Shown here piece by piece: positions 35,162-43,901 of a DNA stretch of 64,000 nt (position 1 is its first letter; each line of letters starts with the position of its first letter). The translations under genes were made by a program, and so were the position numbers. The stretch is taken from the NCBI RefSeq assembly GCF_032922745.1, contig NZ_CP136693.1, positions 1,364,001 through 1,428,000 of the forward strand. The letters run 5' to 3'. Source of the DNA: Marinobacter salarius (GTDB taxonomy: Bacteria > Pseudomonadota > Gammaproteobacteria > Pseudomonadales > Oleiphilaceae). Below the pieces are notes generated by a model. The model was not told where the DNA came from and ran no database searches. It saw only the letters and a list, made by a program, of their open reading frames with translations.

Positions 35162-35261
35162 CAGGCGGGCGCATCCATTCGGGACACGCCGTGAATACGT
35201 CCCTGTAGGCTCGTAAAAAACATCCCTGTTTTTTACGGTCCCGAATGGATGCGCCCGCCTG
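35162..35261. repeat. Branched palindromic repeat, copy 1
   Basis: Outer arms of 24 bp pair perfectly (35162-35185 with 35238-35261). The 52-nt interior holds AATACGTCCCTGTAGG, able to form a short TAC/GTA hairpin with loop GTCCCT, and a perfect 10-bp hairpin CGTAAAAAAC/GTTTTTTACG (35212-35237) with loop ATCCCT. The whole folds as a three-way junction. The interior closely matches copy 2 at 46643-46753, while the outer arms are unrelated in sequence. It lies between thiG and slmA. There is no terminal U-tract, so it is not a standard terminator. Confidence 0.85.
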
Positions 35262-35302
35262 CACCCAAATTCCGCAGATAAACAGAGCGCTGCAGTCCTG
35301 TT

Positions 35303-35899
35303 ATGACAGAACAAAAAATCAGTCGCCGTGAAGCGATTCTTCATGCCCTCGTGGAGCTTCTGGAGAAAGATCCGGGAGCACGAATTACCACTGCTGGCCT
35401 GGCCAAGTCGGTGGGTGTCACCGAGGCGGCCTTGTATCGCCATTTCCCCAGTAAACGGAAGATGTTCGAGGCGCTGATCGAGTTTGCCGAGGAGGCGGTG
35501 TTTTCCCGTTGTCAGGTTATCCTGCAGGAACAGGAGAATGTTCGGGTTCGGCTACAGCAACTCGTGCATCTGGTGCTGGTGTTTGCCGAACGCAATCCGG
35601 GGCTTTGTACGGTGCTGACCGGTGATGCGTTGATGGGGGAGGATGAAACCCTTCGCAAGCGAGCGTCGCAGTTCTTCGAACGCCTGGAAACCCAGGTACG
35701 CCAGGCACTCAAAGAAGGCGAGATTCGCCAGGGTTTGCGCCCGAGAACCAGTTCGGCAAGGGGCGCGGATTTTGTGCTCGTGTTTATGGAGGGCCGGGTT
35801 CAGCGCTACGTACGTTCCTCATTTTCCCGATTACCCTCCAACGATTTTGACGAAGCGTGGGGCCTGGTGTCAGAAGCCGTCTGGGGTGTTCAATCGTAG
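35303..35899 (+). CDS. slmA: Nucleoid occlusion factor SlmA (TetR family)
   Basis: A 198-residue TetR-family protein. The helix-turn-helix is ITTAGLAKSVGVTEAALYRHFPSKRKMFEALIEF, very close to E. coli SlmA as I recall it, and the FtsZ/DNA-coupled region contains FAERNPGLCTVLTGDALMGE and FFERLETQVRQ. SlmA bound to DNA blocks FtsZ ring assembly over the nucleoid. The next gene (convergent) overlaps its 3' end by 10 nt. Confidence 0.9.
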   Translation: MTEQKISRREAILHALVELLEKDPGARITTAGLAKSVGVTEAALYRHFPSKRKMFEALIEFAEEAVFSRCQVILQEQENVRVRLQQLVHLVLVFAERNPGLCTVLTGDALMGEDETLRKRASQFFERLETQVRQALKEGEIRQGLRPRTSSARGADFVLVFMEGRVQRYVRSSFSRLPSNDFDEAWGLVSEAVWGVQS

Positions 35900-36714
35900 C
35901 CCGACGCCTTTCGCAGGATGTCGCGAACCGGCTCCCAGACCGCCGGGGCTGATATCAGGATATCCCGCCCCCACAAGTCCGCCGGATAGCCCTCCGGTAC
36001 TTCACCGAAATGCCCCGCCGTCGCGTCTGACTCCAGAGCGATCAGCCGCGCCGCCGCGAAGTCCCAGGGGCTGACGTTCTCGTAGTAGATGTCCAGCCGC
36101 CCGCAGGCCACCCAGCAGATGTCCAGCGCCGCGGAACCAATACGCCGCAGATCCCGGCATTGATGAATCATCGCTCCCAGCCGGCTTAGCAGGGGTTCAA
36201 GGCTGTCCTTGGTGTAGGGGAAACCAGTGGCGAATAGCGAATCCCTGGGCAGTGTCGCCCCACTGTGTTTGATTCGGCTGCCATTCAGGGTGGCGCCGGT
36301 ACCTCGTGTGGCGCGGAAGGTTTCACCAGAAAATGGCGCGTGTACCACGCCAGCCTGCACCCGCCCATTTTCCGCATAGGCGATGGAGACTGCGACCTGG
36401 GGGTGGCCGTAGGCGTAATTCACAGTGCCGTCGATGGGGTCGATGACCCACAGTGGAGTATCCAGGTGTTCGGCCTGGCTCAAGTCCGGCATGGTTTCTT
36501 CGGAGAGGATGCGATGGTCGGGGAAGCGCTCCCGAATGGCGCCGGTGATCATCTCGTCGGCCATCACGTCGGCGTGCGTGACCAGCTCCGTCTGCTGTTT
36601 ATAGTCGGTGCGAAGGGTATTCTGTTCTCGTTCGTGCTTGATCAACTCACCGGCCTTCAGGGCCAGCTCTTCGGCGAAATCCGCAATGGCGGTATAGGCT
36701 TCCGGGTTAGACAT
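35890..36714 (-). CDS. Inositol monophosphatase family protein
   Basis: A 274-residue lithium-sensitive-phosphatase-fold enzyme. Metal-binding motifs: Glu72-Glu73 (ILSEET), DPIDGT at 92-97, and the second aspartate in SPWDFAAARLIA. Substrate may be inositol phosphate, fructose-1,6-bisphosphate or 3'-phosphoadenosine 5'-phosphate (CysQ); the sequence does not decide. It is not obviously SuhB, which has a different N-terminus and length. ATG 36714 has GGAGGG upstream. Confidence 0.83.
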   Translation of the reverse strand: MSNPEAYTAIADFAEELALKAGELIKHEREQNTLRTDYKQQTELVTHADVMADEMITGAIRERFPDHRILSEETMPDLSQAEHLDTPLWVIDPIDGTVNYAYGHPQVAVSIAYAENGRVQAGVVHAPFSGETFRATRGTGATLNGSRIKHSGATLPRDSLFATGFPYTKDSLEPLLSRLGAMIHQCRDLRRIGSAALDICWVACGRLDIYYENVSPWDFAAARLIALESDATAGHFGEVPEGYPADLWGRDILISAPAVWEPVRDILRKASGYD

Positions 36715-36763
36715 GATGACGCCCTCCGATCTGAAATGAGGGCGCCAGTCTATCATGACCCTG

Positions 36764-38059
36764 TTACAGGCCGGTGAGCCACTGCTCCATCTTGTCCATC
36801 GCTGTCACCAGTCGCGGGCAGGCCTGTTTGACGAAATCGTCGCTCAGTTCCTGGTCACCGTACTCCTTTCCGGCCAGCGCCAGAGCCTCAGCACCGTCAA
36901 AATCCACGAACGCGAGACGTGCGGCAAGGTGGTCCGGGACAAAGCCGAAATCACTGGCCGGAAGGATGGCGACACCGGTATTTTCCAGTAGCGACTGACA
37001 CAGTGCCTGACTGGTTTTTATGTCGCGACGGGCCAGCGCCTCGCGGAAGTTGGAAAAGTCCGGGAACAGGTAGAATGCACCCTCGGGCTTTTGCGCCACG
37101 GCACCCATTTCGGTGAGGCGGAGATGGAGGTATTCGCCCACGACCTTAAGCACCCGGCGTGACTGCTTCAGGTATTCATCCAGGTCTTCGCCGCCATTAA
37201 ACGCAGCAATGGCCGCATGTTGGATCGGGGCGCTGGTCGCGGTGTAGGTTTCGCTGGCGATGATCGCCATGGCGTCCTGCAGTGGCCGTAACTCCGGCGG
37301 GAAAATAAACGTGCCGAGGCGCCAGCCACCCGCGCCGGCCCACTTGCTTAAGCCGGTGCTGATGATGGTGCCTTCGGGGTAATAGCGGGCAACGGACTTG
37401 TGACGGCCCTCAAAGTTTACTTCGCCGTATATTTCGTCCGACAGCAGGATCAGTTTGTACTTGCGAGCGACGTTGGCGATGGCCAGCAACTGGTCGTCTG
37501 TGTAGGTGCAGCCCGTTGGGTTGGATGGGTAGTTCAGGATCAGGATGCGCGGCCGTGACGGGTCGTCGCGGCAGACGATATCCAGCTCTTCTGCCGTCAG
37601 CTGCCAGTTGTTTTCCGCGTGCGTTGGCAGCCAGTGTACTGAACGGCCGATGATGCGTGCCTGCGGCGCGTAGGACACCCAGCTTGGGCGCGGAATCAGC
37701 AAGTCGCCATAGTAGGCCAACTGCAGCATGAACAGCAGCTCCTTGGAGCCGGGGCCGATCAGTACGTCCTCCCAGGTGCAGCGCATGCGCTCACTGCGGT
37801 TGATGTAGCCCGAAATCGATTCCCGCAGCGCCTTAAGGCCCTTCACTGGAAGGTAGTCCTTTTCATGGGCATGCTCGCGCAGGGCATCGACCACGCGTTC
37901 GGGCACCGGGAACGGCGACTGGCCGAGCCCCAGTTTGATAATGTCCCGGCCTTCGGCGCGAAGCTGGTTACTGAGTTCGTTGATTCGGAGGGTGGCGGAG
38001 GGCTGGATGCCCCTGACGTTCAGGTTAATGGCGTAGCGGTGATCAGTCTGGATGTCCAT
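36764..38059 (-). CDS. PLP-dependent aminotransferase, class I/II
   Basis: A 431-residue fold-type I aminotransferase. The PLP lysine is Lys239 (STGLSKWAGAGGWRLG), with Asn180 (YPSNPTG), Asp208 and Tyr211 (SDEIYGE) holding the cofactor and Arg247 nearby. It resembles aspartate/aromatic-type aminotransferases, but with about 30 extra residues; the amino-acid substrate is not assigned. It ends 49 nt upstream of the phosphatase gene on the same strand. Confidence 0.85.
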   Translation of the reverse strand: MDIQTDHRYAINLNVRGIQPSATLRINELSNQLRAEGRDIIKLGLGQSPFPVPERVVDALREHAHEKDYLPVKGLKALRESISGYINRSERMRCTWEDVLIGPGSKELLFMLQLAYYGDLLIPRPSWVSYAPQARIIGRSVHWLPTHAENNWQLTAEELDIVCRDDPSRPRILILNYPSNPTGCTYTDDQLLAIANVARKYKLILLSDEIYGEVNFEGRHKSVARYYPEGTIISTGLSKWAGAGGWRLGTFIFPPELRPLQDAMAIIASETYTATSAPIQHAAIAAFNGGEDLDEYLKQSRRVLKVVGEYLHLRLTEMGAVAQKPEGAFYLFPDFSNFREALARRDIKTSQALCQSLLENTGVAILPASDFGFVPDHLAARLAFVDFDGAEALALAGKEYGDQELSDDFVKQACPRLVTAMDKMEQWLTGL

Positions 38060-38151
38060 GGTCCCGGTCTGTTGGTTGAGGGGTACAAACCGCAGTATAG
38101 GAAACCTTTAAGTGCCTGTGTGGTTTCGGGGGTAGGTGATTGCCGCAGACG

Positions 38152-38892
38152 CTAGTCGGAATCGCTGGATTTCAGTTCGGTCAACACCTTGTTGAATCCG
38201 TCACGGAGCGCTTCTCCTGTCGGGTGCTGGCGGGAGAATGCCGCCCGAAAACTTCGTACTTCGCCAACGGTTCGCGGCATTGCAGACACATTTGCGAGCT
38301 CCGGGTGATCGGCAATGTGTTTGTCGATCAGATACCGACAGACGGTTTCCTCGCAGATAAACAGATCGATACGGCCATAGGCAATCATTTTCAGTCCCGT
38401 GAGTTCCGGAGACTCCTGGCTGATCTGGATCACCCGGGCATTACCGGCGGCCAGCCAGTCCATGAACTCTGGGGCATAACTGTAGAAGGCGGATAACCCA
38501 ATCTTCAGGCCTGCCAGGTCATCCAGCTCCTGCCACTGAAGGCCCCGGTCGGAGAGGCTGAAAAACACATCGCGTGCCTCGCTGATGGGGTTGGTGAAGT
38601 GGTAGTGGCGGGCGCGGTTTGGCGAGTGAGTCAGGGAGTAGATCAGGTCTGAGCTTCCAGCACGAGCGCTGGCTTCCGCCCGGGCCCAGGGTACAAGCCG
38701 GAAAACAGGGTCATAGCCCATCCTCACAAGAATCTGGCGGATGGTTTCTGTATGGGTGCCCTTCACTGCACCGTCTTCCAGGTATTGGTACGGTGGGTAG
38801 TTCGACGTGACAACCGCCATTTTGGGGCGGTCAGCATGGGCAATAACGGGCATGAGCGCTGAGAGTAGAAGTGCCAGAAAACGTCCAGACAT
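38152..38892 (-). CDS. Orphan periplasmic family-3 solute-binding protein
   Basis: A 246-residue exported binding protein. Signal peptide MSGRFLALLLSALMPVIAHA (cleavage near residue 20) and the SBP_bac_3 fold with SNYPPYQYLEDGAVKGTHTE and VPWARAEASARAGSSDLIYSLT. The ORF extends to 39036 but the signal peptide fixes the start at 38892. There are no transporter genes beside it. Such orphan binding proteins are common in marine Gammaproteobacteria; the ligand is unknown. Confidence 0.8.
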   Translation of the reverse strand: MSGRFLALLLSALMPVIAHADRPKMAVVTSNYPPYQYLEDGAVKGTHTETIRQILVRMGYDPVFRLVPWARAEASARAGSSDLIYSLTHSPNRARHYHFTNPISEARDVFFSLSDRGLQWQELDDLAGLKIGLSAFYSYAPEFMDWLAAGNARVIQISQESPELTGLKMIAYGRIDLFICEETVCRYLIDKHIADHPELANVSAMPRTVGEVRSFRAAFSRQHPTGEALRDGFNKVLTELKSSDSD

Positions 38893-39083
38893 CAATGCGT
38901 TGATCCAAACAGGTGAGAAAGTGTCATGGCGCCAGTATAGCGATTCCACCCCGCCCCTGCACAGTTGGTGAAGAGCTTTCCTCAAAACTGTTAAACCGCA
39001 AACGAAGGGTGTCTGTGGCGTGGGAGTATGAATCACCCATTTGGGAGAGAGGGTCTGTTGTGTCGACAGGATGTGCCCGGAGG

Positions 39084-39407
39084 TCAGAGGTCCGGGCCGA
39101 AACGGTGAGGGTCCAGTTCCATATGGATGATGCGAGGGCCGAGCATGATGATTCGGCCGAGGTAGCGTTCCTCCCCGGTTGAAGTGAACTCAAACAGGAA
39201 GCGGCGCCACACCCGGGTGCGGCCGCTGTCGTCACGCTTGAACCATACGCCACGGAGATAGACCGCGTCGTCCAGCAGCATCACATCCATTTTCTTGCAG
39301 TAGTTCCTGGCTGCCTGAAGCACAAAGTCCTTGATGGCCTTGGCCCGCCACCAGTACCAGGTGGCGAAGCCGGCTACAAACAGCCAGAAGAGCGTTCCGA
39401 GGGTCAC
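39084..39407 (-). CDS. DUF3301 membrane-anchored protein
   Basis: A 107-residue protein with one N-terminal transmembrane helix (LGTLFWLFVAGFATWYWW) and a cytoplasmic or periplasmic basic domain with RNYCKKMDVMLLDDAVYL, RVWRRFLFEFTSTGEERY and GRIIMLG. Matches DUF3301 by length and layout. Its ATG overlaps the stop of the RND pump gene (39404-39407), so it is translationally coupled to the pump. Function unknown. Confidence 0.82.
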   Translation of the reverse strand: MTLGTLFWLFVAGFATWYWWRAKAIKDFVLQAARNYCKKMDVMLLDDAVYLRGVWFKRDDSGRTRVWRRFLFEFTSTGEERYLGRIIMLGPRIIHMELDPHRFGPDL

Positions 39408-42400
39408 TGGGCGTGAGCCGTATTCCCGGTGTTGCCATTTCCGTATTCATCCGCCGTGGAGCCGTGGTGGTCACGGCCCAGCAGGATGTAGAACGCGGGC
39501 AACACGAAAATGGTGAACAGCGTGCCGATGCCCAGGCCTGCACTGATGGTCAGGCCGATGGCGAACCGGCTTTCTGCGCCCGGGCCTACTGCAATCAACA
39601 GCGGAACCATGGCGAAGATCAGCGCCAGGGAGGTCATGACGATTGGGCGCAGACGGATGGCCGCCGCTTCCACGACGGCCTCGCGCTTGTTCAAGCCCTT
39701 GTCCACCTGCAACTGGTTGGCGAACTCCACGATCAGTATCCCGTTCTTGGAGACAACACCGATGAGGGTGATCAGGCCCACCTGCGTGTAGATGTTCATG
39801 GTGGCAAAGCCGAGCACAATGAAGGCCATGGCCCCAGCCACCGACATCGGTACTGATACAAGGATGATGAACGGGTCGCGCCAGCTTTCGAACTGGGCTG
39901 CCAGCACCAGGTAGATCACCAGCAATGACAGGAAGAAGGTAACCACCAATGCGCTCCCCTGGTTCGCAAACTGACGCGACTCCCCGGTGTAGTCGAACGA
40001 GAAACCCTGCGGGAAACTTTCTGCGGCGGCATTCTCCATGAAAGCCATGGCATCACCCACCGTCACGCCCGGAGTCACAACACCCTGCAGTGTCAATGAG
40101 TTCAACTGGTTGAACTGAGTACGTTGTGATGGTTCCACGTCTTTCTGGAAGCTGATGACGCTGGACAGTGGTACCAGGCTGCCGCTGTCGGCACGAATGT
40201 AATAGTCATTGAGCGCCTGCTCGTCCAGGCGGAAATCCTGGTCGACCTGGGGAATGACCTGATAGGAGCGGCCCTGCATGTTAAAGCGGTTGATGAAGCC
40301 GCCGCCCAGCATACTGGACATGGCACGGCCAACGTCCTGCATCGACAGCCCAAGATCCGCCACCCGGTCACGGTCGACGTTGATGCGGGTAACCGGGCGG
40401 TCAAAGTCGATGGATTTCTGCAGGAACATGAAGTTGCCGCTTTGCATGGCCTGCCCGAGCAGATCATTGGCAACGTCATTCAGGCGTTCGTAGTCCTCGC
40501 CCGTGGTAATCACAAACTGGAATGGCAGGCCGCCACCGGAACCCGGGAGGGAAGGCCTGGGGAAAACGGCGGTCTGCAAGCCGGTGACGTTTTTCAGTTC
40601 CTGGTCAAGCTGTGGCTGAACCTCGAACTGGCTGACGTCACGCTCGGACCAGGGCTTCATCTTGAAGCCGCCGAACACGGCGTTGGGCCCGGTGATGCCG
40701 AGAATCATGAAGTCCTCATGGTAGCCGGGTACCGTCGACATACGCTCCTGAACCTCATCTCCATGTTCCTGGAGATAGTCGAGGGTAGACGTCTGGGGAC
40801 CGAGCCCCTGATAGAACAGAATGCCCTGGTCTTCAGTGGGGGCCAGCTCGTTCTGGCTCATGGCCACCATGAAATAGATCGATCCCAGCACCACGATGGC
40901 GAAGAAAATCACCACGGACTTGGTATCCATCAAAGATGCAAGAGCACGTTTGTACCCGTTGGCCAGGCCGCCGAAGGAGCGCTCCACGACCTGCTCGAAC
41001 CGCCCCGGATTGCCGTGGGGCTTGAGGATCTTGCCGGACAGCATTGGTGACAGGGTCAGTGCCACGATACCGGAAATGATGACGGTGCCGGCCAGGGTAA
41101 ATGCGAACTCTGTGAACAGTGAGCCAACCAGACCACCCATGAAGCCGATAGGGGCATAGACCGCCACCAGCGTGGTGGTCATGGCGATGATCGGCGTTGC
41201 CATTTCACGGGCACCGTTCATGGCCGCGTTGAAGCGGGACTCACCCTCTTCAATGTGGCGGTGGACGTTTTCCACCATGATGATCGCATCGTCAACGACA
41301 AGACCGATAGCGAGTACCATCGACAGCAGAGTCAGCAGGTTCAGTGAGAAGCCCATCATCAGCATGAAAAAGGCGCCGCCAATCAGTGACAGGGGTACCG
41401 CCACGGACGGAACCACCGCCGCCCTGATCGAGCCCAGGCAGATGAAAACCACCACCAGAACGATAACGAGGGCCTCCAGCAGCGTCTGGATAACTTCTTT
41501 AATCGAGCTGTCGATAAAGTCGGACGCATCGTAGGCCAGGCGGACGTTCATGCCCGAAGGTAGCTGGCTTTCAATACCTGGCAGTTCGTCTTTGACCAGT
41601 TTTGCGACCGTTAACGGGTTAGCACCGGGTGACAGTTCAATGGCCACGTAGGTCGCTGGCTGGCCCTTGTACAGGGCGAGCTGGTCGTAAGTTTCGGAAC
41701 CCAACTCAACGCGGGCAATGTCCCGCAGGCGGATCAGTGAGCCGTCGGATTCCTTGACCACCAGATCCTTGAACTGCTCCGGATCACCGACGTCGGTGTC
41801 GCTGGTCATGCTGATCTTGGTGTATTTACCCTTGGTATTGCCTACGGCCGCCTGATAGTTGTTGCGCAGCAGTACATCCACCACTTCCTGCGGAGTCATG
41901 TCCACGGCGGACAAACGCTCGGGGTCCAGCCAGACCCGCAGGGCGAACTGCCGTCCCAGCAGATCGGCCTTGCCTACGCCGGACAATGCCTGCAGCTTGG
42001 GCTGCACCACCCGCGTCAGGTAGTCGGTGATCTGGGGTACCTCCAGCTCATCGCTGTAAAAGGCGATGTACATCAGCGCGGTGGAATCGCCGGTTGTGGA
42101 GGTGATTACCGGGTCCTGCGCATCGGCAGGCAGCACGTTGCGCTGACTGGCCACTTTTGCCTGAATCTCGGCCAGCGCTGCGTTGGCGTCGTAGTTCAGC
42201 ACCATCTTGGCTTCAATGGTGGATTGCCCCTGGGAACTTGTGGACGTGAGGTAGTCGATGCCACTGGCTTCAGCGATGGCCTGCTGCAATGGCGTGGTGA
42301 TGAACCCTTTTACCAGCTCAGAGCCTGCGCCGGGGTAGGCGGTTGTCACCGTGACGGTGGTGCTTTCAAGTTCCGGGTACTGACGGATTTCCATCTCCAT

Positions 42401-42487
42401 CGCTGCCCGGGCCCCGAGCAGCAGGATCAGCAGGCTGACCACCGTCGCCAGGACGGGGCGCTGTATGAATATGTCGGTGAAACGCAT
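39404..42487 (-). CDS. RND multidrug efflux permease (HAE1 family)
   Basis: A 1027-residue inner-membrane proton-driven exporter with twelve predicted spans and two large periplasmic loops. It starts RFTDIFIQRPVLATVVSLLI, typical of HAE1 pumps, and TM4 keeps the paired proton-relay aspartates in AIGLVVDDAIIMVENV. It is coupled to the adaptor gene (stop/start overlap at 42487). An outer-membrane channel gene is not in the operon, so a shared TolC/OprM protein elsewhere is expected. Drug substrates cannot be predicted. Confidence 0.92.
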   Translation of the reverse strand: MRFTDIFIQRPVLATVVSLLILLLGARAAMEMEIRQYPELESTTVTVTTAYPGAGSELVKGFITTPLQQAIAEASGIDYLTSTSSQGQSTIEAKMVLNYDANAALAEIQAKVASQRNVLPADAQDPVITSTTGDSTALMYIAFYSDELEVPQITDYLTRVVQPKLQALSGVGKADLLGRQFALRVWLDPERLSAVDMTPQEVVDVLLRNNYQAAVGNTKGKYTKISMTSDTDVGDPEQFKDLVVKESDGSLIRLRDIARVELGSETYDQLALYKGQPATYVAIELSPGANPLTVAKLVKDELPGIESQLPSGMNVRLAYDASDFIDSSIKEVIQTLLEALVIVLVVVFICLGSIRAAVVPSVAVPLSLIGGAFFMLMMGFSLNLLTLLSMVLAIGLVVDDAIIMVENVHRHIEEGESRFNAAMNGAREMATPIIAMTTTLVAVYAPIGFMGGLVGSLFTEFAFTLAGTVIISGIVALTLSPMLSGKILKPHGNPGRFEQVVERSFGGLANGYKRALASLMDTKSVVIFFAIVVLGSIYFMVAMSQNELAPTEDQGILFYQGLGPQTSTLDYLQEHGDEVQERMSTVPGYHEDFMILGITGPNAVFGGFKMKPWSERDVSQFEVQPQLDQELKNVTGLQTAVFPRPSLPGSGGGLPFQFVITTGEDYERLNDVANDLLGQAMQSGNFMFLQKSIDFDRPVTRINVDRDRVADLGLSMQDVGRAMSSMLGGGFINRFNMQGRSYQVIPQVDQDFRLDEQALNDYYIRADSGSLVPLSSVISFQKDVEPSQRTQFNQLNSLTLQGVVTPGVTVGDAMAFMENAAAESFPQGFSFDYTGESRQFANQGSALVVTFFLSLLVIYLVLAAQFESWRDPFIILVSVPMSVAGAMAFIVLGFATMNIYTQVGLITLIGVVSKNGILIVEFANQLQVDKGLNKREAVVEAAAIRLRPIVMTSLALIFAMVPLLIAVGPGAESRFAIGLTISAGLGIGTLFTIFVLPAFYILLGRDHHGSTADEYGNGNTGNTAHAQ

Positions 42488-43587
42488 TACTTGGACGCCT
42501 CCGCCGGCTGCTCATCTTCCTGGACTTCAACGCGCTGGCCAGCCCTCAATCTCAGCAGGCCCTTGGCGACGACCTGCTCACCTTCTTTCAGGCCTTCGAG
42601 CACCGCAACGCGACTGTTCCGGGTATTGCCGGTCTGGACGGTGCGACGATTGACGACCAATTCACCGTCATCATTCTCTTCGACAACAAACACGAAATCG
42701 CCGTAGGTGTTGTAGGAAATGGCGGTTCTCGGCACGGTGACAACCTCCTGATCCTGGGGTTGCCTGGTTGCTACCGTGGCGAACATGCCCGGGCGAAGCT
42801 GGTTCTCCTCGTTGCCAAGCGTGGCACGAATCCGGACGGTACGGGTTTGCGGATTAACCGACGTGTTGATGGCGCTGACCTGGCCGGCAAAATCACTGTC
42901 GGGGATGGCCGCGACAGTTGCGACTACGTCATAGCCCTGTTGCACCATGGGCAGGTCTTTTTCTGAGAGGGTGTAATCCACGTAGATCGGATCGAGCATG
43001 TTGATTTCGACGATCGGCGTACCGGTACCAATGTATTCGCCCTGATCCACCAGACGGAGGCCAAGTTTGCCATCAAAAGGCGCGCGAATGATTTTCTTGC
43101 TCAACTGGGCTTCGGCTTCATTGACCCTTGCCCGTGCTGCGTCGAAATTGGCCTTGGCTTCATCGTACTGGGATTGCGACACGGCGCGCTTGGGAAGCAG
43201 GTCGGACACCCGCTTGAACTCCTGCTCCGCCAGCTGTGCCTCGGCACGGCGTGTGCGTAATGCGGCTTCATCAATGGCGGCGTCCAGACGGATCAGGATG
43301 TCGCCTTTTTTCACCGTATCACCTGACTCGAACGCGATGTTCTCAACCACGCCGGGGACTTCGTTCGCCACTTCAATGCCATTGATGGCTTCGACACTGC
43401 CAACGGCTTTGATCTCAGGTGTCCACATCTCGGTGCTGGCCATGGTCGCGGAAATTTTCGCCGGCGGCTGTGGCTGGGAAAATTGTTCCTGCATCTGGCC
43501 GAACTGGTAGAACTTGTAACCAAAAATGCCGCCGAGCACGACACCGAGAAAGATGAGTACAATCAGGAAGCGGGAGGCAGTGCGCAT
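42487..43587 (-). CDS. RND efflux periplasmic adaptor (MFP)
   Basis: A 366-residue adaptor with an N-terminal membrane anchor (FLIVLIFLGVVLGGIFGYKFY), a barrel-sandwich lipoyl half (SGDTVKKGDILIRLD), a coiled-coil hairpin (RTRRAEAQLAEQEFKR...FDAARARVNEAEAQL), the second lipoyl half (IIRAPFDGKLGLRLVDQGEYI) and a C-terminal membrane-proximal domain. First gene of adaptor-pump-DUF3301. A TetR-type palindrome lies about 165 nt upstream. Confidence 0.92.
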   Translation of the reverse strand: MRTASRFLIVLIFLGVVLGGIFGYKFYQFGQMQEQFSQPQPPAKISATMASTEMWTPEIKAVGSVEAINGIEVANEVPGVVENIAFESGDTVKKGDILIRLDAAIDEAALRTRRAEAQLAEQEFKRVSDLLPKRAVSQSQYDEAKANFDAARARVNEAEAQLSKKIIRAPFDGKLGLRLVDQGEYIGTGTPIVEINMLDPIYVDYTLSEKDLPMVQQGYDVVATVAAIPDSDFAGQVSAINTSVNPQTRTVRIRATLGNEENQLRPGMFATVATRQPQDQEVVTVPRTAISYNTYGDFVFVVEENDDGELVVNRRTVQTGNTRNSRVAVLEGLKEGEQVVAKGLLRLRAGQRVEVQEDEQPAEASK

Positions 43588-43901
43588 AATTCAGGTCCTG
43601 GGTCGTATGTCCGTTACAGGTAATCGTGTTAGCTTTGCAGGCTCCTGATCCCGTAGGGATGGAGTTGCCCGGCTCGTCGGGGGCTGTGTTGGCAAGGACT
43701 CGTCAACAAACCGTAAAGAATAGCATCCTATACAAGCGAGAGGGTTGCTGTCACTGATTTGTCAGTGAAAATGCGTACAATTACTGTGCTCCAGGCGCCT
43801 TCGCCGGCCTTGCCCAGGTGGGACCGGGAGCTCATCCCGTTCATTAGGTTGCCAAACAAGAATGACAGATTTACGACTTGGTCATCTATAAGGATTGGCG
43901 G
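43588..43901. other. Divergent intergenic region, RND operon / J-domain gene
   Basis: About 310 nt without a gene. It holds the 18-bp palindrome at 43751-43768 and a weak TATACA-type hexamer near 43730. I see no terminator, tRNA or small ORF that I could defend. Confidence 0.6.
43751..43768. promoter_or_regulatory. 18-bp palindrome, candidate operator for the RND operon
   Basis: TCACTGA (43751-43757) and TCAGTGA (43762-43768) are perfect inverted 7-mers around TTTG. Size and symmetry suit a TetR-family dimer. It is in the divergent region between the RND adaptor and the J-domain gene, but no pump repressor gene is adjacent, so the link is inferred. Confidence 0.45.

Noticed and set aside
35162..35261. 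Copy 1 of the repeat as a thiG intrinsic terminator
   Set aside because: The stem is long and perfect but is not followed by a T-tract on either strand; the branched interior is not terminator-like.
34286..35443. 385-residue minus-strand ORF opposite thiG and slmA
   Set aside because: Spans thiG, the palindromic repeat and the slmA start; no domain and inconsistent with three supported features.
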